DNA from: Prostheceraeus crozeri
Lineage: Eukaryota; Platyhelminthes; Polycladida; Euryleptidae
Direction: 5' to 3'
Assembly (NCBI GenBank): GCA_907163375.1
Contig: CAJQUW010012890.1
Location: forward strand, 1-64,000
DNA: 64,000 nucleotides
Shown: positions 12,772-25,375 of the stretch, piece after piece
Position numbering within the stretch: position 1 is the first letter of the stretch
How the letters are laid out: every line of letters starts with the position of its first letter
The notes under the pieces: model-generated
Databases searched by the model: none
Told to the model about the DNA's origin: nothing
Seen by the model: only the letters and a program-made list of their open reading frames with translations
Made by a program: the position numbers and the translations under genes

Positions 12772-14514
12772 GCCAGAAAATAAGTTTGGGGGGGACAAGG
12801 TTCTAATGAATTGCAATTCTTAGAAGTGGTAGCATTTAGTTACATGATACAGTGCCTACTTCCCATGATTTTAATTGACGCTTAAGGAATATACATTTTA
12901 ACACTTTGCATAGCTAACTTAACATAACCTCCTTTAGGAAAAGATAGATTTAAGAAAGATTAGATTCTTTCCTTTTGTCCAGCTTTCTCTGTTTACTCTG
13001 GTTTTTCAATTTTGGATTTAACGACCGTCAACTTTTCGTGAGCCGCTTCCAGCATTGATTGGGCCACGCTCACATCCAAAACTCTTTATGATTGAATGCT
13101 TTCTTCAATTTTTCGTTGCCGATTTGAATTAAAGCGTTAGCCGTTCGATACTCTGTTCGTACACTCAGGCATACAACATGAAGTAATCATTGCTTCGGAA
13201 TTATCATGAAAAAGTAACGGGTCAGCTTCAGCGCAGCCCACTTACTGCGATATCCGAAGCAAACATCTATAGCGACTAATGACTTATCATTTCATTAAAT
13301 CTAAATTCCCGCTAAGCAGCCCTACAGAATTGCTGTAGAATGATGCATGTCGACATCAATTTATCTCAAACAGGGGCGTAGCCAGAAAATCAGTTTGGGG
13401 GGAAACAAGGTTCTAATGAATTGCAATTCTTAGAACTGGCATTTAATTACATGATACAGTACCTACTTCCTATGATTTTAATTGACGCTTAAGGTATATA
13501 TGTACATTTTTACACTTTGTATAGCTACATGCAAGGGTGCTAGAGTCTGAAGCTTATTTGAAATACCTGTTAGATAATAAACGATTTTCATTTCATGATA
13601 TAGCTTCTCATTTACATGTTACATCCAAAATTATTAGATGAATGTTTCTATACCCTGGTTTTTACATGAATAGATGATCAAGGAATTGTATAATGTTAAC
13701 TCAAAATGAGATGCCTCTTTCGATAAATATCAAGCAACCAATATACATGTACAAAGAAATCACTCTCAATATTTCAATGCATTTTTTGCGATAAAAATTC
13801 GATAATAGCTCTTCCATATTTTTACAAAATAGTTTTTTATTTTCCGGGTGGCCTCTGCTACAGGTAGAACTGAATAACTTAGGAACATTACAAAAAATGT
13901 GCGCCTACACGTTTATGGAGGTAAATCATATTATGAAGCATTCATAAATTTGGTTAAATTTATGGTGTTAAATTATTTGGTTAAATTTGGTGGAAAAAAG
14001 ACGCATATCGTTCGATTTAGACTGTAAACTTTACTGAACTCAAAGACAGTTGATTATTCATTGTATTTGGCCAAATATGAATATTAGCTTATATACACTG
14101 TAACCGACGAGCGTACAAGCAAAAATGTATCCGAGCTATTTAAGTGATGATTTGAAACATTTATAATACGTGTGCAGAATCTATGCACTGCTTCAGACAA
14201 ACTTTTGCTGAATCATGTCATTTGACTTGTTCCACCTGTTTCTTCGATGATAAGTCTGAATGTAATTGCATTAACAAAGATGAGGAAAGTCGCACCTCTT
14301 AATGTAAGTCAGTTCGCAGTACCTCAAATATAATACATGTCGATGTAAAACTTGTTAAAAAAATTTTGTTAAGAATATTGTTAAGATATTGTTAAATATT
14401 GTTAAGAATATATTTTAAAATTCAGATTTAAAATTTACATACACTATTTAACACTACTCAAACGTTTGGGGGGGGGGGCATGGCCATGTTGGCCCCCTCT
14501 TGGCTACGCCCCTG
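12772..14514. mobile_element. hAT-type element with duplicated left end
   Basis: The right end reads TGGCTACGCCCCTG (14501-14514). The left end reads CAGGAGCGTAGCCAG at 12772, a pair typical of many animal hAT elements (CAGGGGCGTAGCCA). The flanks CATTTAAT (12764-12771) and CATTTTAT (14515-14522) agree at 7 of 8 bases, as an aged 8-bp hAT target duplication would. A second left end (CAGGGGCGTAGCCAG at 13371) is followed by about 150 bp nearly matching 12772-12925, so the left end is present twice. I recognise no transposase. The interior between the two left ends (12926-13370) is of unknown origin. Poly-G runs lie beside the ends at about 12786 and 14468. Confidence 0.75.
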
Positions 14515-17500
14515 CATTTTATTAATGTCTTAATGCAAGAATTGTCATTCTTAGTTATTGGATTATACATTGGATGGACTGCCTTATATCTTCGTCATTA
14601 TCAAAGTGATCTTCAGAGATTATCAAGGAAGCTCAATGATAATGACCGAGCATGGCTTTGAATTCGAGCTGTATTGCCAATCAATACCATCAGTACGATG
14701 GCTGTGGAGTTCATAGGTTCTATAAATTCCTCTAACTAACAAGCAAGGGACGTGTGAGCTGAAAATCTGAAGGAATTTCCCACCTAATTTCGCTGACAAA
14801 CAGGAAGTAGCCGTCTACGACGTGATTGATAGTTTTAAATGCTCCTCAATGGAAATTTCGCGGCTGATACAGTGATATCGTTTGAAAACACGCTTGAATA
14901 CCTAGTTGGTGGAGTGTGATTGATAGTTTCATTAATACGAAACGCCAACGTCAATAAAATGACTTTTGATGTCACAATCGAAATTGTGAGCACACTTCTG
15001 CTCTTCTTACAATCATTGGAAAGAAGTGCCGTTATCCTACACTGATGGTTTGGTACAGAAAACAGTCGGAAAGAAATTGCTGTAAAGAGCTTTTAAAGAA
15101 ATTCCCATTTTAACGACTGATGGATGAAAATAAAGTCAAAATACGGTTTCAATGCATTTAAGTCAATCAAATAATTCAGTTGTCATCGAATTGCACATTG
15201 TGAGAACTCTTGTTGCCTATTTCTTTACCTGAATTGAATTTGAAATAACCTTAGAAATTGTGTTGATCACAAATTATTTTGAATTTAAGTCGGGGAAATG
15301 GAGTAACATTGTTTTCCAATTGTCATTCCTTCATTATCTACATTACAGACTATACATGTTTACTATATACTATAAACTTATGGTAATATTATACTATATA
15401 TTACCTACTATATATTAATTACTATTATATATTATGCTATGTATTAAATATATACTATATTACTTAGTGGGTTTCGGCTGAGTGGGCTGACCCGTAAGCA
15501 TATTTCAATCGTATATTTTGACCGTAAGTGAATTGCATATTTCAATCCTTATCGCATTAAGAACGATCTTTTGTCTGGCTGTCGACGGATTTTCCCAAGC
15601 AACGACTTAAATGCGTCTATATTTGTTTCTTTTGAAGCCAGCCGTACCAAGCTTTGTACACATACTGTGAATAATGTGCTTTAGTAACCCCAAACAATCA
15701 ATTTAGCGCTTGTGCAGTTTATAACATAGACATCGACGCTCAAAGTTGGCAATTTTATTTCCAAAAATTGCGAAAATCACAAACTTTGAAGCTGAATACC
15801 CAAAAAAGGCCCACCTTCTTCGGGCTCAGCGATTCAAGATCTACACTTCCATGATAACAAACCTTTTGTGCTCGAATTTAGGGAGAAAATGTTGGTAGCT
15901 CCCGGACTAAATCCATCTCTGTCGATCATGTCAACACAGGCACATAATGCACATGTTTGCAGTGAAGGACAGTGATCTCCTCTTTGAAAGTGCCCTCTAC
16001 AGATCTACTTATGGGCAGGTCTACAAATACGAGTCATCCTGGGCAATGCAAGCACTCATGGTCTCTTATTGTACATCACCTAACACTTCAATGAAAACAA
16101 AAAAAATTAGATTTTGAAGCAATCAAGACATCGCATAATCAAGGAAAAATAGTTGAAATAGAACATCAAAGACTTGGTTTATTGCAATAGGAATGAAGTA
16201 AGTAGGCCTGAAAAAAATGCTACTGTAAAAATTATAAAGCACTTTTTAGTATGTAAATAGTTAAGTAAAGCACATAAACTCCGCATATTCATGCATTGAT
16301 CAAGCATTGTAAGACTACGGGGTCATTCTGCTTCGGCAGTTTATTCTGTAGGCCTACTGTATTGTGTAGGCTACAGTATGTTAATTCGTTAGCATCATCG
16401 ATAGATCATAGACGAGACTTTCCGCTAAATGGGTTTCCGGTAACTGAGTTTCCACTGCTATCTGTCCATAGCGATCGGATTAATGTCCACTTCATTTTTA
16501 CTTGATCTTATTACCCGTCTTCACTTTAGTTTAAAATAATCTGCACGATCGATCTGGAACTTTTATGTCGATTTTCATTGTAAAATGCACTAAAATTACT
16601 TCCCTCGGACACCTTGGGTTGCACAGCTCTCCGCATCGTATTCAATAAATGTGAATGCTTAATGTATTAACCAGCATTTCTATTCATTAATTTTCATGTA
16701 GTTTTGTACGCTGATCAAAGCAAAATGCAAGTGAAAACATCAGTATTTTGTATGTAATGTAGATAAGAACAGTTAATTAACTAAATATGTTTTGATGTTG
16801 CATTATGTTTGGCTTGACATTTGGATACTTAATTGTAAACGGTGTAATGTTTACAATGACTATCAATGGGTATCATGAACTTCCTGTTTCACAGGAATCT
16901 ATCTTTTCACGTCTAATCGACGCTTTGTGAATAAAACAATGGATTTACCTCTACAGCAAGAGACAAGGAACTTTGAAGAGGTTGTCCACAGCTCAGAACC
17001 ATTACGCATTTCTTCATTATATTCAGCAAGTGGACATGTTGGAATAAATGGTTAACAAACAATCCGCAATATCTTGTATTCAGAAAACTCAATCTTATGA
17101 ACAGGAGAAGATATTCACTTAATATTAACATAGAAATTTCATAATGAACGCTGATTTGACTTTGTAATAGATAACATGTCATCGCTGCCGGTTCATTAAA
17201 GCTTCATTGATAAAATCTGATTGATAAAAACTGTCAAGCCCTTTCACTTGCAGATGCTTGTATTTTGTACCCATAAGTGCCAAGTGTGGATCTATACGTA
17301 GCATCTTTGTTGACTAACAAGTTGGAAAACCATTTTTCGGTCGAAATGTGCGAAATAGCAGTAAAGTTAATGGTCTCCACTTTATCCGAGTTTACCATTC
17401 TTACATGAATGTTAAGATAGCCATACGCTATCAGAATAGAGTGAAGACCCCAAAGACGTCTTGTGACCATTTGACGTCCATATTTGACCACTATGCACAT

Positions 17501-17700
17501 GTATTACAAATATCCTTTGTTAGGTCCTAATTTGATAAAAAACGATGGACATCTGTTGATAGCTAAATAAATTGTGTTGAATATGTAAGCGTCTATTTGT
17601 ATTTTCTTATCAAGCAACAAAGATAAAGGGAAAGTCTTTATTCGTCTACTCGGAAAACAGAAAAAGCAATCTCTCCCTCTTTTATAACGATTCTTTTTTC
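14515..17700. other. No gene recognised; AT-rich TATACTA tract
   Basis: There is no supported gene. A TA-rich low-complexity tract built from variants of TACTATATA lies at about 15358-15465. ORFs are 89 codons or shorter (the longest are the minus ORFs 16913-17182 and 17234-17500) and show no domain. Confidence 0.4.
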
Positions 17701-18160
17701 TTAGTAAAAAAGCGTTACCCGACGCGTTTCGTCTCTCAGGACAGTCTCAGGGCAAATGGCACAGGTCAGGCAATACGTTTAAATATGACTATGTCGAATG
17801 GGCATCTCCTCATATCAGTTCATGACGTCTATTCATGAGGTGTGGCATGTTCTTGGTGATACACCGTGATTCAGCCATTCTAGTAGATATCGCTGATTTA
17901 TATTGACACAGGAATTTGCAACTAATGTCGTTCATTTTCATCACTTTATCGGCATGTTGTATTAAGTGGTGCTAACTAAGTGCACTCGTACTGTTCTTGT
18001 TCTTAATACTATTAGCGTGCTCTCGATATCTAAGCCTGAAAGGGCGGCAACTTTCTCCGATGTATTTCATATTACAGAAGTTGCAACTGAATTTATAAAC
18101 TATGTTTTTGTCATTGCAACTATATTTCGAGCCAATAGATTTGTATATCTCACAGGAACA
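17701..18160 (-). mobile_element. Penelope-like element, 3' end with GIY-YIG region
   Basis: On the minus strand, 18160 to about 17970 encodes GSKYSCNDKNIVYKFSC, then MKYIGES, then CRPFRLRYREHANS. This is the Cys-rich linker and GIY-YIG nuclease of a Penelope-like retroelement, including the YIGES core. Downstream on the same strand (17760-17714) is a structured tail reading GTCCTGAGAGACGAAACGCG. It is comparable to the tail at 22741-22800 and to PLE terminal repeats known to carry hammerhead-like motifs. The reverse-transcriptase part is absent, so this is a truncated fossil. The direction is opposite to the PLE pieces at 24 and 35 kb. Confidence 0.75.
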
Positions 18161-19764
18161 TTTATTTTTATTCCTATTTTTTCTATTTATGCGTTTAATC
18201 TACCTACATAGTATGTATTATACCGCATCATATGGCTCCAATGTCTATTAATTTATCTTCTCGCAAGTAGGTCATATACAGCCTCTCCAATTTTTTGCAG
18301 TTTTTGCCTCAATAGCAATTTGGTAAGTATAAGCAGCTATATATCCCTTTCTATCTTTACCATGCCATGTGAAGGTAAATTGTTACTGAATGAAACATTC
18401 TATTGGCATAAATTCAAAATTGCATCTTCGCATCACTTCTTTCAAAGATGGAGATGTCTGAAAGTCCAAAAATAATGCATCTACTCTTTCTGTTACGCAG
18501 AAGATGCAGATAGGAAAACTTTTGACATGACGTCATGCTACCCGATCAAGTTGATGCCCTCATAAATGACCAACTGAGCTCTGACCACACAATAGTCGAT
18601 GGGATGGCATGTCAGAACATCAACACTTAAGTCGGAACCGGATGAACGGATGAACGTGCGGCCCGGGCACAGGCCGGTGCCAAAAATTTCCTTTCGCCCA
18701 CTCAAAATATCTGACCGAAAAAGTATATCAGAAAACCGCTACTACTCAATTTCCTCATGGAAAAAGAAAGGCAAACATATTCTTCTAAAAACCACAGGTA
18801 AAGTCATTTAATCAGTAAGAATCGTAGCAGAGATATAAGTGCTAACCTAATATAGTCTCATAGACGTCATTGGCCTCGATATGTCAGTGCTATGTCTTCA
18901 GCTTGAATCCTATTAAACTGTATTTCAAGATTAAGAGGAGGAAGATGAACAACACGGAAACTAAGATTCAAAATTCAAAAATTGCAACTATGATTTTACA
19001 GTGTAAAAGGTTAACGTTTTCTCAAGTAGGTTAGGGAACTGTCTGAATTGAGTCCGGTTGAAGACCTTATAGAACTATAATTAAAAAGATTTGAGAAGAC
19101 GCTGACCTTTTACAACTGCAACAATTATTTGAATCGAATATCGATCCGTCTTGGAGAGCTGTTTTCAGCTAAATATTAACTGTGAATATTAACTTCAGTA
19201 TAACCGTTAGTATCCTGTTACATAATATATGAGAATGTTGAAATAAAAAAGGTTTAAAAATATATTCTTTTGAAAATTGGAGTGATTCTTTAGGAGCAGC
19301 CTGTCTATTGACGGGTGTATCTGAATTGAAGCCTCTTGCATTAACTAATCACTTTGGAAACTAGGGCTTGGATGGTAGCTGTCTACGACAATAGAAAGCA
19401 ATCGCACAATTGAGATAATCTCATGTTTATGAGTGTAACATGAAGACAACGGAGAATGAAGTATCGGACGCAGACTCAAGCTATGTGTTATGCTCAGCAG
19501 CTTAACCAATTTCAACAAACTCCTACTCCCATAGTAAAATCAACGCAAATGGGTGCAGACAATGTAGTGACTTTGAAGTTCGGTGAATATTGAAGTCTTC
19601 AGTTCAGGAGAACCGTACACTATCAGCCAGCTTGTTACTGCTCGCATGTCGAATAGCATCGCGGAGATAGATTTTTACATCAGACGTGTCAGTAGTTTGA
19701 ATATCTGAAGAGAATGACAACTATTAAGTCAATACAAGACACCAATACCCTTGATTCAGCGACC
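18161..19764. other. No gene recognised
   Basis: I see no exon or element end. A GC-richer patch at about 18650-18690 lies within a 70-codon ORF (18599-18811) that has no recognisable motif. Confidence 0.4.
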
Positions 19765-19845
19765 GCACTCGCTCGACCTAGGAATCGAACCGAAGTCAGC
19801 GATGGAGATGAGCTCGCACCTTCTTCACTAGGCCACGCTGACGGT
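19765..19845 (-). repeat. tRNA-derived SINE head or tRNA pseudogene
   Basis: On the minus strand an A-box-like TGGCCTAGTGAAGAAGG (near 19833) is followed about 44 bases later by a perfect B box, GGTTCGATTCC (19791-19781). This is the internal Pol III promoter layout of a tRNA. The T stem does not pair well, so a working tRNA is unlikely. A SINE head fits better. The SINE body and tail, which would lie at lower coordinates, were not identified. Confidence 0.55.
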
Positions 19846-21844
19846 ACAAGTTTATTATGGAAGCATCTTCATAGATAATTCGATGAAGCACATTTTCTAG
19901 TTTGAAATCATTTGTACAAGTATATGAGCTAAATAGACTCTAGACATGACCAAAAAATAATATGTAAACATAAAGTACAATGTATAAGTGATGTATAAAT
20001 TAAATACATAATATAATATAAATAAATTATGATAGATTACAGAGGATGAACCATAGAATAGCCTGTGATTCAATGAGTGAGCTCATCATAATTTTTGAAT
20101 GATACAAAATGCATAGCAGGAGCACAATCCAGTCCTTCATGCAATGTCCTTCTTTCTTTCTAATTACGATGGCTATGATAGACATCATCATCAGAATAGA
20201 GAGGTCTCTTGTTTTCCTACTTCTATCGCTACTTTCGCAGTTTTTGTTCTGATGAACTCGTATCTGTTACCTCATGTCCTCGTTCTTGTATCTGATGCAT
20301 TATAGGAAGTGATTAAACAAATTCGCACTTTGTCACTATTTGTCACTGTTAGACGGAGCATTTCAAGAGATTCTTCTTTTGCAGGGCAAGAAAGTTGGGA
20401 ATAAGCTTCTTTTGGAGGTATTTCCAGTATCTGTTAGTGTTTAAGTATTCAAGAGTGCTATCAATAAACTTCCACTAGAATCTATGGAGAGTTGATTATT
20501 TGAAAGCCTTTGTCTGAGGAAGTTGGGCAATTCGCAAGCGTTTTCACTGATTTACTATGACAAGCGAAGTTGATTCTCTGCGAATCAGCTGCATAGAAGT
20601 GACAATTTAGTTAAAAATGAATTCGTCTCCTGCTATTTTGGCCCTAGGTATAGGCTATCACGAGTGCAAAGCTAAATTTTACGCACCTTTTTTGTGACGA
20701 ATTCTCAATTCTATTTTCAATTCATCATATGAAGTTTAATTGAGCCACAAAATTGTGTAAGATGGATTGGTCTTATGGCAAGCACTGCTCTGTCATATCC
20801 TCACTACCGTGGACTCCATAATTAAATAGATAACTGTCAAGGGTAGAGCGTGAGAGAAAGGGCTGTGAATGCCTTAATTTGGAGCGCTTGGGGGATCGAA
20901 GGAGAATGGGTTTGATGCAGCAGACCACGGGGGGGGGGAGGATTGAGCAGAGAATATTACAATCGTCGCCTATAAGTTGCCATAAAAATCTTCATTTCTT
21001 GGAAGCCATTATTTTGCTAAAATGATGTCTTTGGTCTTGGTGTAAATTTTGACTCGCTATTGATTCATTAATTATAATCTATTAGAAATATGGCCCGTAT
21101 TTCTTACTGAACTATTTCTTAACGGTGAAAAGTAAAAAAAAACAAAGAACAAGTGATCACAGAGGAGACGATGAATGGTTCAACAAATTACTCACATTTC
21201 TGCTTTGAAGTTTTCTCTAACAATGATGACAACGTAAAGTCATTCATAAAATCATATCAAATGCAGCAAAAAAGAGACGCACAACACTTCATTGACGTCG
21301 AGTTTATCAAGTAAATGAAATTGTGAATGAGAAAAGACAGTAGAACATATTCTGTCGCGTATGGTTAATCCCTTTAGCCAATAAAAACACAGGGATATGT
21401 TTGGGAATAATATTTGGAGCAGATGCTAAGTAGTTTCATTGACAGCATTTTCCACGGATTGCATGTTTGTCAAACGGTGAATTCCCTTCATCATTTTCAC
21501 TTCGAAATGATATTTAGACACTTTCATCTACAGTTAGAACTTCCCTGACCTCCAATGTATCTTAAAAACAGATCTTCAGCGTAGAGAATAATTTAAGGAA
21601 ATATATCGTTTCACGCAGGAGCTATCAACAATTATTTGCAGTTAAACTTGAGCGCAGCAATTCATTGATTCCAATTAATTGAAGTCCCAAACAATCGATA
21701 AACTACAATTATTAGAGGACAGCAATCAATTAGTCGCAGTTGTAGGGACCATCCATAAAGACGTCCGCATCGAGGGGAAATAGAGAGGGGATTGACAGAT
21801 TCAAATGCAGATAGTGATGAGGATATCGTAGTTATTGACGAAAT
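19846..21844. other. No gene recognised
   Basis: No supported gene. A short poly-G run lies at about 20930-20939. AT-rich low-complexity sequence (ATAATATAAATAAAT) lies near 20005-20030. Confidence 0.4.
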
Positions 21845-22680
21845 CATAGAGTAGAAATATAAGTAGTGTGGTAACTCCGCATTTATTAAATCCTCAATAT
21901 ACACTTTCGATTTTACTAAATGAACTCAAGGGAGATACAGGTGCTATTGTCACCAAATGTGAGATATGAACATTTTTGCAGTTTTGCAGAAATTACAACG
22001 GAATTCAGTGATCATGAATGATTGTAATGCAGAAGGAATGATGGAATTTACAGATTCTCATTACAGCCTTAGAGTTTTAATGTTAAATTAGCAATTCGAT
22101 GGGTTCCTATTACCTTCATGCTCAACCTCAAGAGCATTTTCTTAAGCGTGATCATATCACAGGCAACCTGCCACTGTCACAGCAAATTCACATAATCAAA
22201 GACAATGATTTCATTTAACTTTGAAGGATATAAATTGTTCCACATCACTATTCAGATTCCAGAAATGAAACATGAATTTAGTGAATTATAAAATCATGCC
22301 GGTGAAAATTGAATCAAAAACTTGAAATTTCAGTCAAGAAAGCACGAATAGTATCGCGACTTTTTCATGAAGACTTCATTATAAGACGGTTCATGAAATT
22401 CCCTTGATAATCAGCTTAATGTCCGCTTAGTTAGGATGCTCATTAGCAAATATTCATTCCTTTTGATATCCAACTTGTTTCATACTACTTATATAGGAGA
22501 GTCATCTCGGTGGTATATAAATTGGTAAATTTTGACATGTTTCAAAAGTCCTCAAATAATTTTTTGGACCACGAGAACGTAATCTCCGCAAAAAATTGAA
22601 TCTTTTGATATAAAAATTTTCACTGTATACAGATACTTTTTTGAGTCGACACTCTACCTACGTGTATACCCTACTCTATG
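21845..22680 (+). mobile_element. Complete non-autonomous DNA element, 0.84-kb family
   Basis: This 836-bp copy is flanked by a perfect 8-bp duplication, GACGAAAT (21837-21844 and 22681-22688). Its left end starts CATAGAGTAG and its right end finishes CTACTCTATG, a short TIR. No transposase is encoded. Further copies of the family lie at 30046-30565 (minus, partial), 31609-31940 (partial) and 55128-56831 (two bodies). An 8-bp duplication with short TIRs fits hAT, or less likely P or Merlin. The start is defined by the TIR and duplication, and the orientation is arbitrary. Confidence 0.85.
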
Positions 22681-22740
22681 GACGAAATCAATATCAATAT
22701 CAAAAATGTAGCTCACTCCCTTTTTACTCATGACGTCTTA

Positions 22741-23821
22741 TTCGATTAAAGCTACCTGGCGTGCTTCGTCTTAGAAACTGCTTCAAGGATATACTGGCAG
22801 GGCTATATGTCAAGGGTTATATACACGGTGTTCGCGATTTTCTCGCGGATTTTCCTGCCGTCACTTAATGAAAAAATAGACTGCCATAAATGCATTTTAT
22901 TTATACAGAATTTAAGTATACTTGTGCCTTGTTTAATTTAAAGTAGCAATAGTTGTAAAAATTGCTCAAAATGACCACCCTCCTGGTCCACACAGAGTCA
23001 ATATCGGTGAAGGAAGTTGCCTTGGTCGCGCCTGACTATTATTAAGTTAATTCATTATAGCACTTTAACTGATTTCTTGCACAGTGTGTGCACTGTCACC
23101 GACATCGTTGTCTTTTAGAGAGATCCCTAAGAATGTCTCCTAATTGCACTAATCATTTACTGATAGGTCCGGGCTTCTAGGTGGTCACGGTGCGTATCTA
23201 GAGCGTCCAATCAATCGGTTTAGAAGGTTAGAATCTAAGCAAGTGTGCACGGAGACAGCGTACTCTACTCATCTCCGATTTCAATGTCACAAATCTCCAT
23301 GTTACCAATGACTTTTGTGATGCGAATGACGAAGTAAAAGATTCTGTATGAGAAAATGCATGTACAAGTATATCCGAGACTCTGATTGACGCAACCGGTC
23401 AAAAATTTTAAACATCGAAAATCCGCGGGAAGATTGCGAACTTTTGTGTCGGATTCGATATCTCCTCACACTAACTCCTGAAGTCGATTCATCAAATTAG
23501 GCATTTTCGACGGAATCCAGCGAGATTCAGCCGTCTTAGTATATCGCCGATTTATGTTCGTCCAAAATGTTACAGTTGAAATAATTAATGCCCATCGTTT
23601 CAGCCGCATGGTGTTTTCGGTGATTATCACTCAGGGCACTTATCTTATGTCTATTTCTGACACTACGTTCGTGTTCATTGTACCCAGATTCGGAAAGGTT
23701 GACTTATACTTTGGCCAATGTACTTTGTATGACAGATTTTACACGAAAATTCGTAGACTAATTATTTGTCGTTGCAGTTATATTTAGGACCGATCTGTTT
23801 ACAAATGTCACATTTACAAAA
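22741..23821 (-). mobile_element. Penelope-like element, 3' part with GIY-YIG region
   Basis: Read on the minus strand, 23821 down to about 23700 encodes CKCDICKQIGPKYNCNDK, then LVYEFSCKICHTKYIGQS, the Cys-rich linker and GIY-YIG core of a Penelope-like element. Decayed sequence continues to about 23560. A tail near 22800-22741 resembles the 3' tail of the copy at 17.7 kb (shared pattern AAGACGAA.CACG.CAGGTA). Whether the 0.7 kb between them belongs to the element is unclear. The copy is broken. The plus-strand PLE piece starting at 24062 has the opposite direction. Confidence 0.65.
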
Positions 23822-24061
23822 GTCTTTATTATCAATCTTGTATTTCATGGTGTCATGCTAGTATTTTGTCTGGTCTGCCTATGATTCTCATGGGCAAATA
23901 GCATTTACGCTTTATTTTATTCATTTTTCTATTACAGCTGTCGCTGACATAGTCTAAAGACAAATTTGTCAAATTAGTAGGCTTATAATATACATGTATT
24001 TTCAAATTGTTATGAAAAATTATTTAATTCCGGAAGTAGTCCAGTTAATTTTCGGGTTTCA

Positions 24062-24804
24062 ATGCAAATACTAAAGATAAAGTTAATCAATGATTTTCCC
24101 CATCGACCGATTGCTTCAGTTATCAATACACTAACTCAAAACACGAACGTAATTTTAAACCAATTGCTTAAATATGTACCGGCTCATTTATATAGCTCAA
24201 AACCACTGATTAAAACATTAGGATCACCGCCTAGCGAAGTAGAAGACGACGATCAAATTTCTATCTCGTTAGACGTAAAAACCTATACCCTAGGATACCA
24301 ACAGATGAAAGGTTAAACGTTTTAGAGGAATTTGCTCATTACCACTCAAATGGAAACTTACAGATTTCTTGTAAGTGATTTAGTTGATATGCTGGAAATC
24401 ATATCATATAATTACGAACTATCGTATAATGATAAAATTTACTTTCAAGTTAAGGACACACATTTTCACCCACATCTTGATATTTCTTATGAATTATGTA
24501 AAAGCTTAAGCAATCAAAATTCTGGAAAATAAGTATGAAGTTGAAACCGAACATCTTTAAAAGATGTATTAATGATATCATCTTGGATCCACCCCCCAGA
24601 GATACTGAAGCTATTTCTTCGAATATTCTTAATACATTCTTATTTCTTAATTCATTTAACAAAAATATTCAATTTACGATTGAAGTACCAAGAGATAACG
24701 GTCTGAACGCTTTGGACATGACTATTTACATTAAAAATAACAAAATACAATGTATAAATGACACAGTAACCCAACCACTCCAGTATTTGCGCGAGGGAAG
24801 ATAG
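24062..24804 (+). mobile_element. Penelope-like element, reverse-transcriptase fragment
   Basis: Several short open stretches match in order the reverse transcriptase of Penelope-like elements: HRPIASVINTLTQNTN and SISLDVKTYT (24062-24316, the SxDVKxLYT motif), then a degraded middle part, then KPNIFKRCINDIIL (24541-24582, where the family has RYIDDI), NSFNKNIQFTIEVPRDN and ALDMTIYIKNNKIQC (24649-24750). The enzyme primes cDNA synthesis at a nicked target. The copy is clearly broken and lacks a recognisable GIY-YIG domain downstream. Frame changes are many, so I treat it as a fossil. Confidence 0.8.
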
Positions 24805-24930
24805 GTGGCTCCCACACCAATATAAAGGCAATTTTGTTTGTAACAGCCGTAGATATGTTTCAGAACGCTGCTTAAATCCATAAAAATAAAGCCATTGGAT
24901 AAGCCTCCTAATTTGATACGTTTATCTTTA

Positions 24931-25092
24931 TATGGCATGCGTGACAGACTACGTCCTGATCGGGAACTTCTCAGGACTGGTTCGGCCCGCCCTCAGCCGG
25001 CTGCAGTTCTGCTTTGGGGAAATGACTGCAGCGGTACATTCACTTGTGATGAAATTCAATGCAGTGTGGAACACATTGTGTGGATCAACTAA
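24931..25092 (+). pseudogene. Possible non-LTR retroelement C-terminal scrap
   Basis: A GC-richer stretch encodes RPDRELLRTGSARPQ, then TCDEIQCSVEHIVW. It resembles the region after the reverse transcriptase in some LINE proteins (an LRTG..R block followed by a Cys-Glu..Q..EHIV block). The base composition differs sharply from the flanks. The match is short and from memory of the pattern only. An alternative is a captured exon or chance. Confidence 0.3.
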
Positions 25093-25375
25093 ACTGGTTA
25101 GCGGTTTCGCTTTTCGATTTAAATTCTAAGACGAGTAAGGGCGCAATTTCCTCTTGACTAGCCATAATATCAATGCGTCCTACAAATTTGCCACTTCGCA
25201 GAATCCATGTCTTCAGTTGTTGTAATGGGTTAAAGTAGAAAGCCACTCACACAAACCAGGGATGCGGAGTCGGAGTGTCGGAGTCCTATCATTTTTGCTG
25301 GAGTCAGAGTCGGAGTCCTATCAAATGATAGGACTCCGGACTCCGGTCTATAACTAGACCCGAAATAATATAATA

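Noticed and set aside
15358-15465. AT-rich tract as a replication origin or promoter
   Set aside because: It is simple TACTATATA-type low complexity with no supporting element.
19765-19845. Functional tRNA gene on the minus strand
   Set aside because: A and B boxes are present, but the T stem and acceptor do not pair, so a SINE head or pseudogene is more likely.
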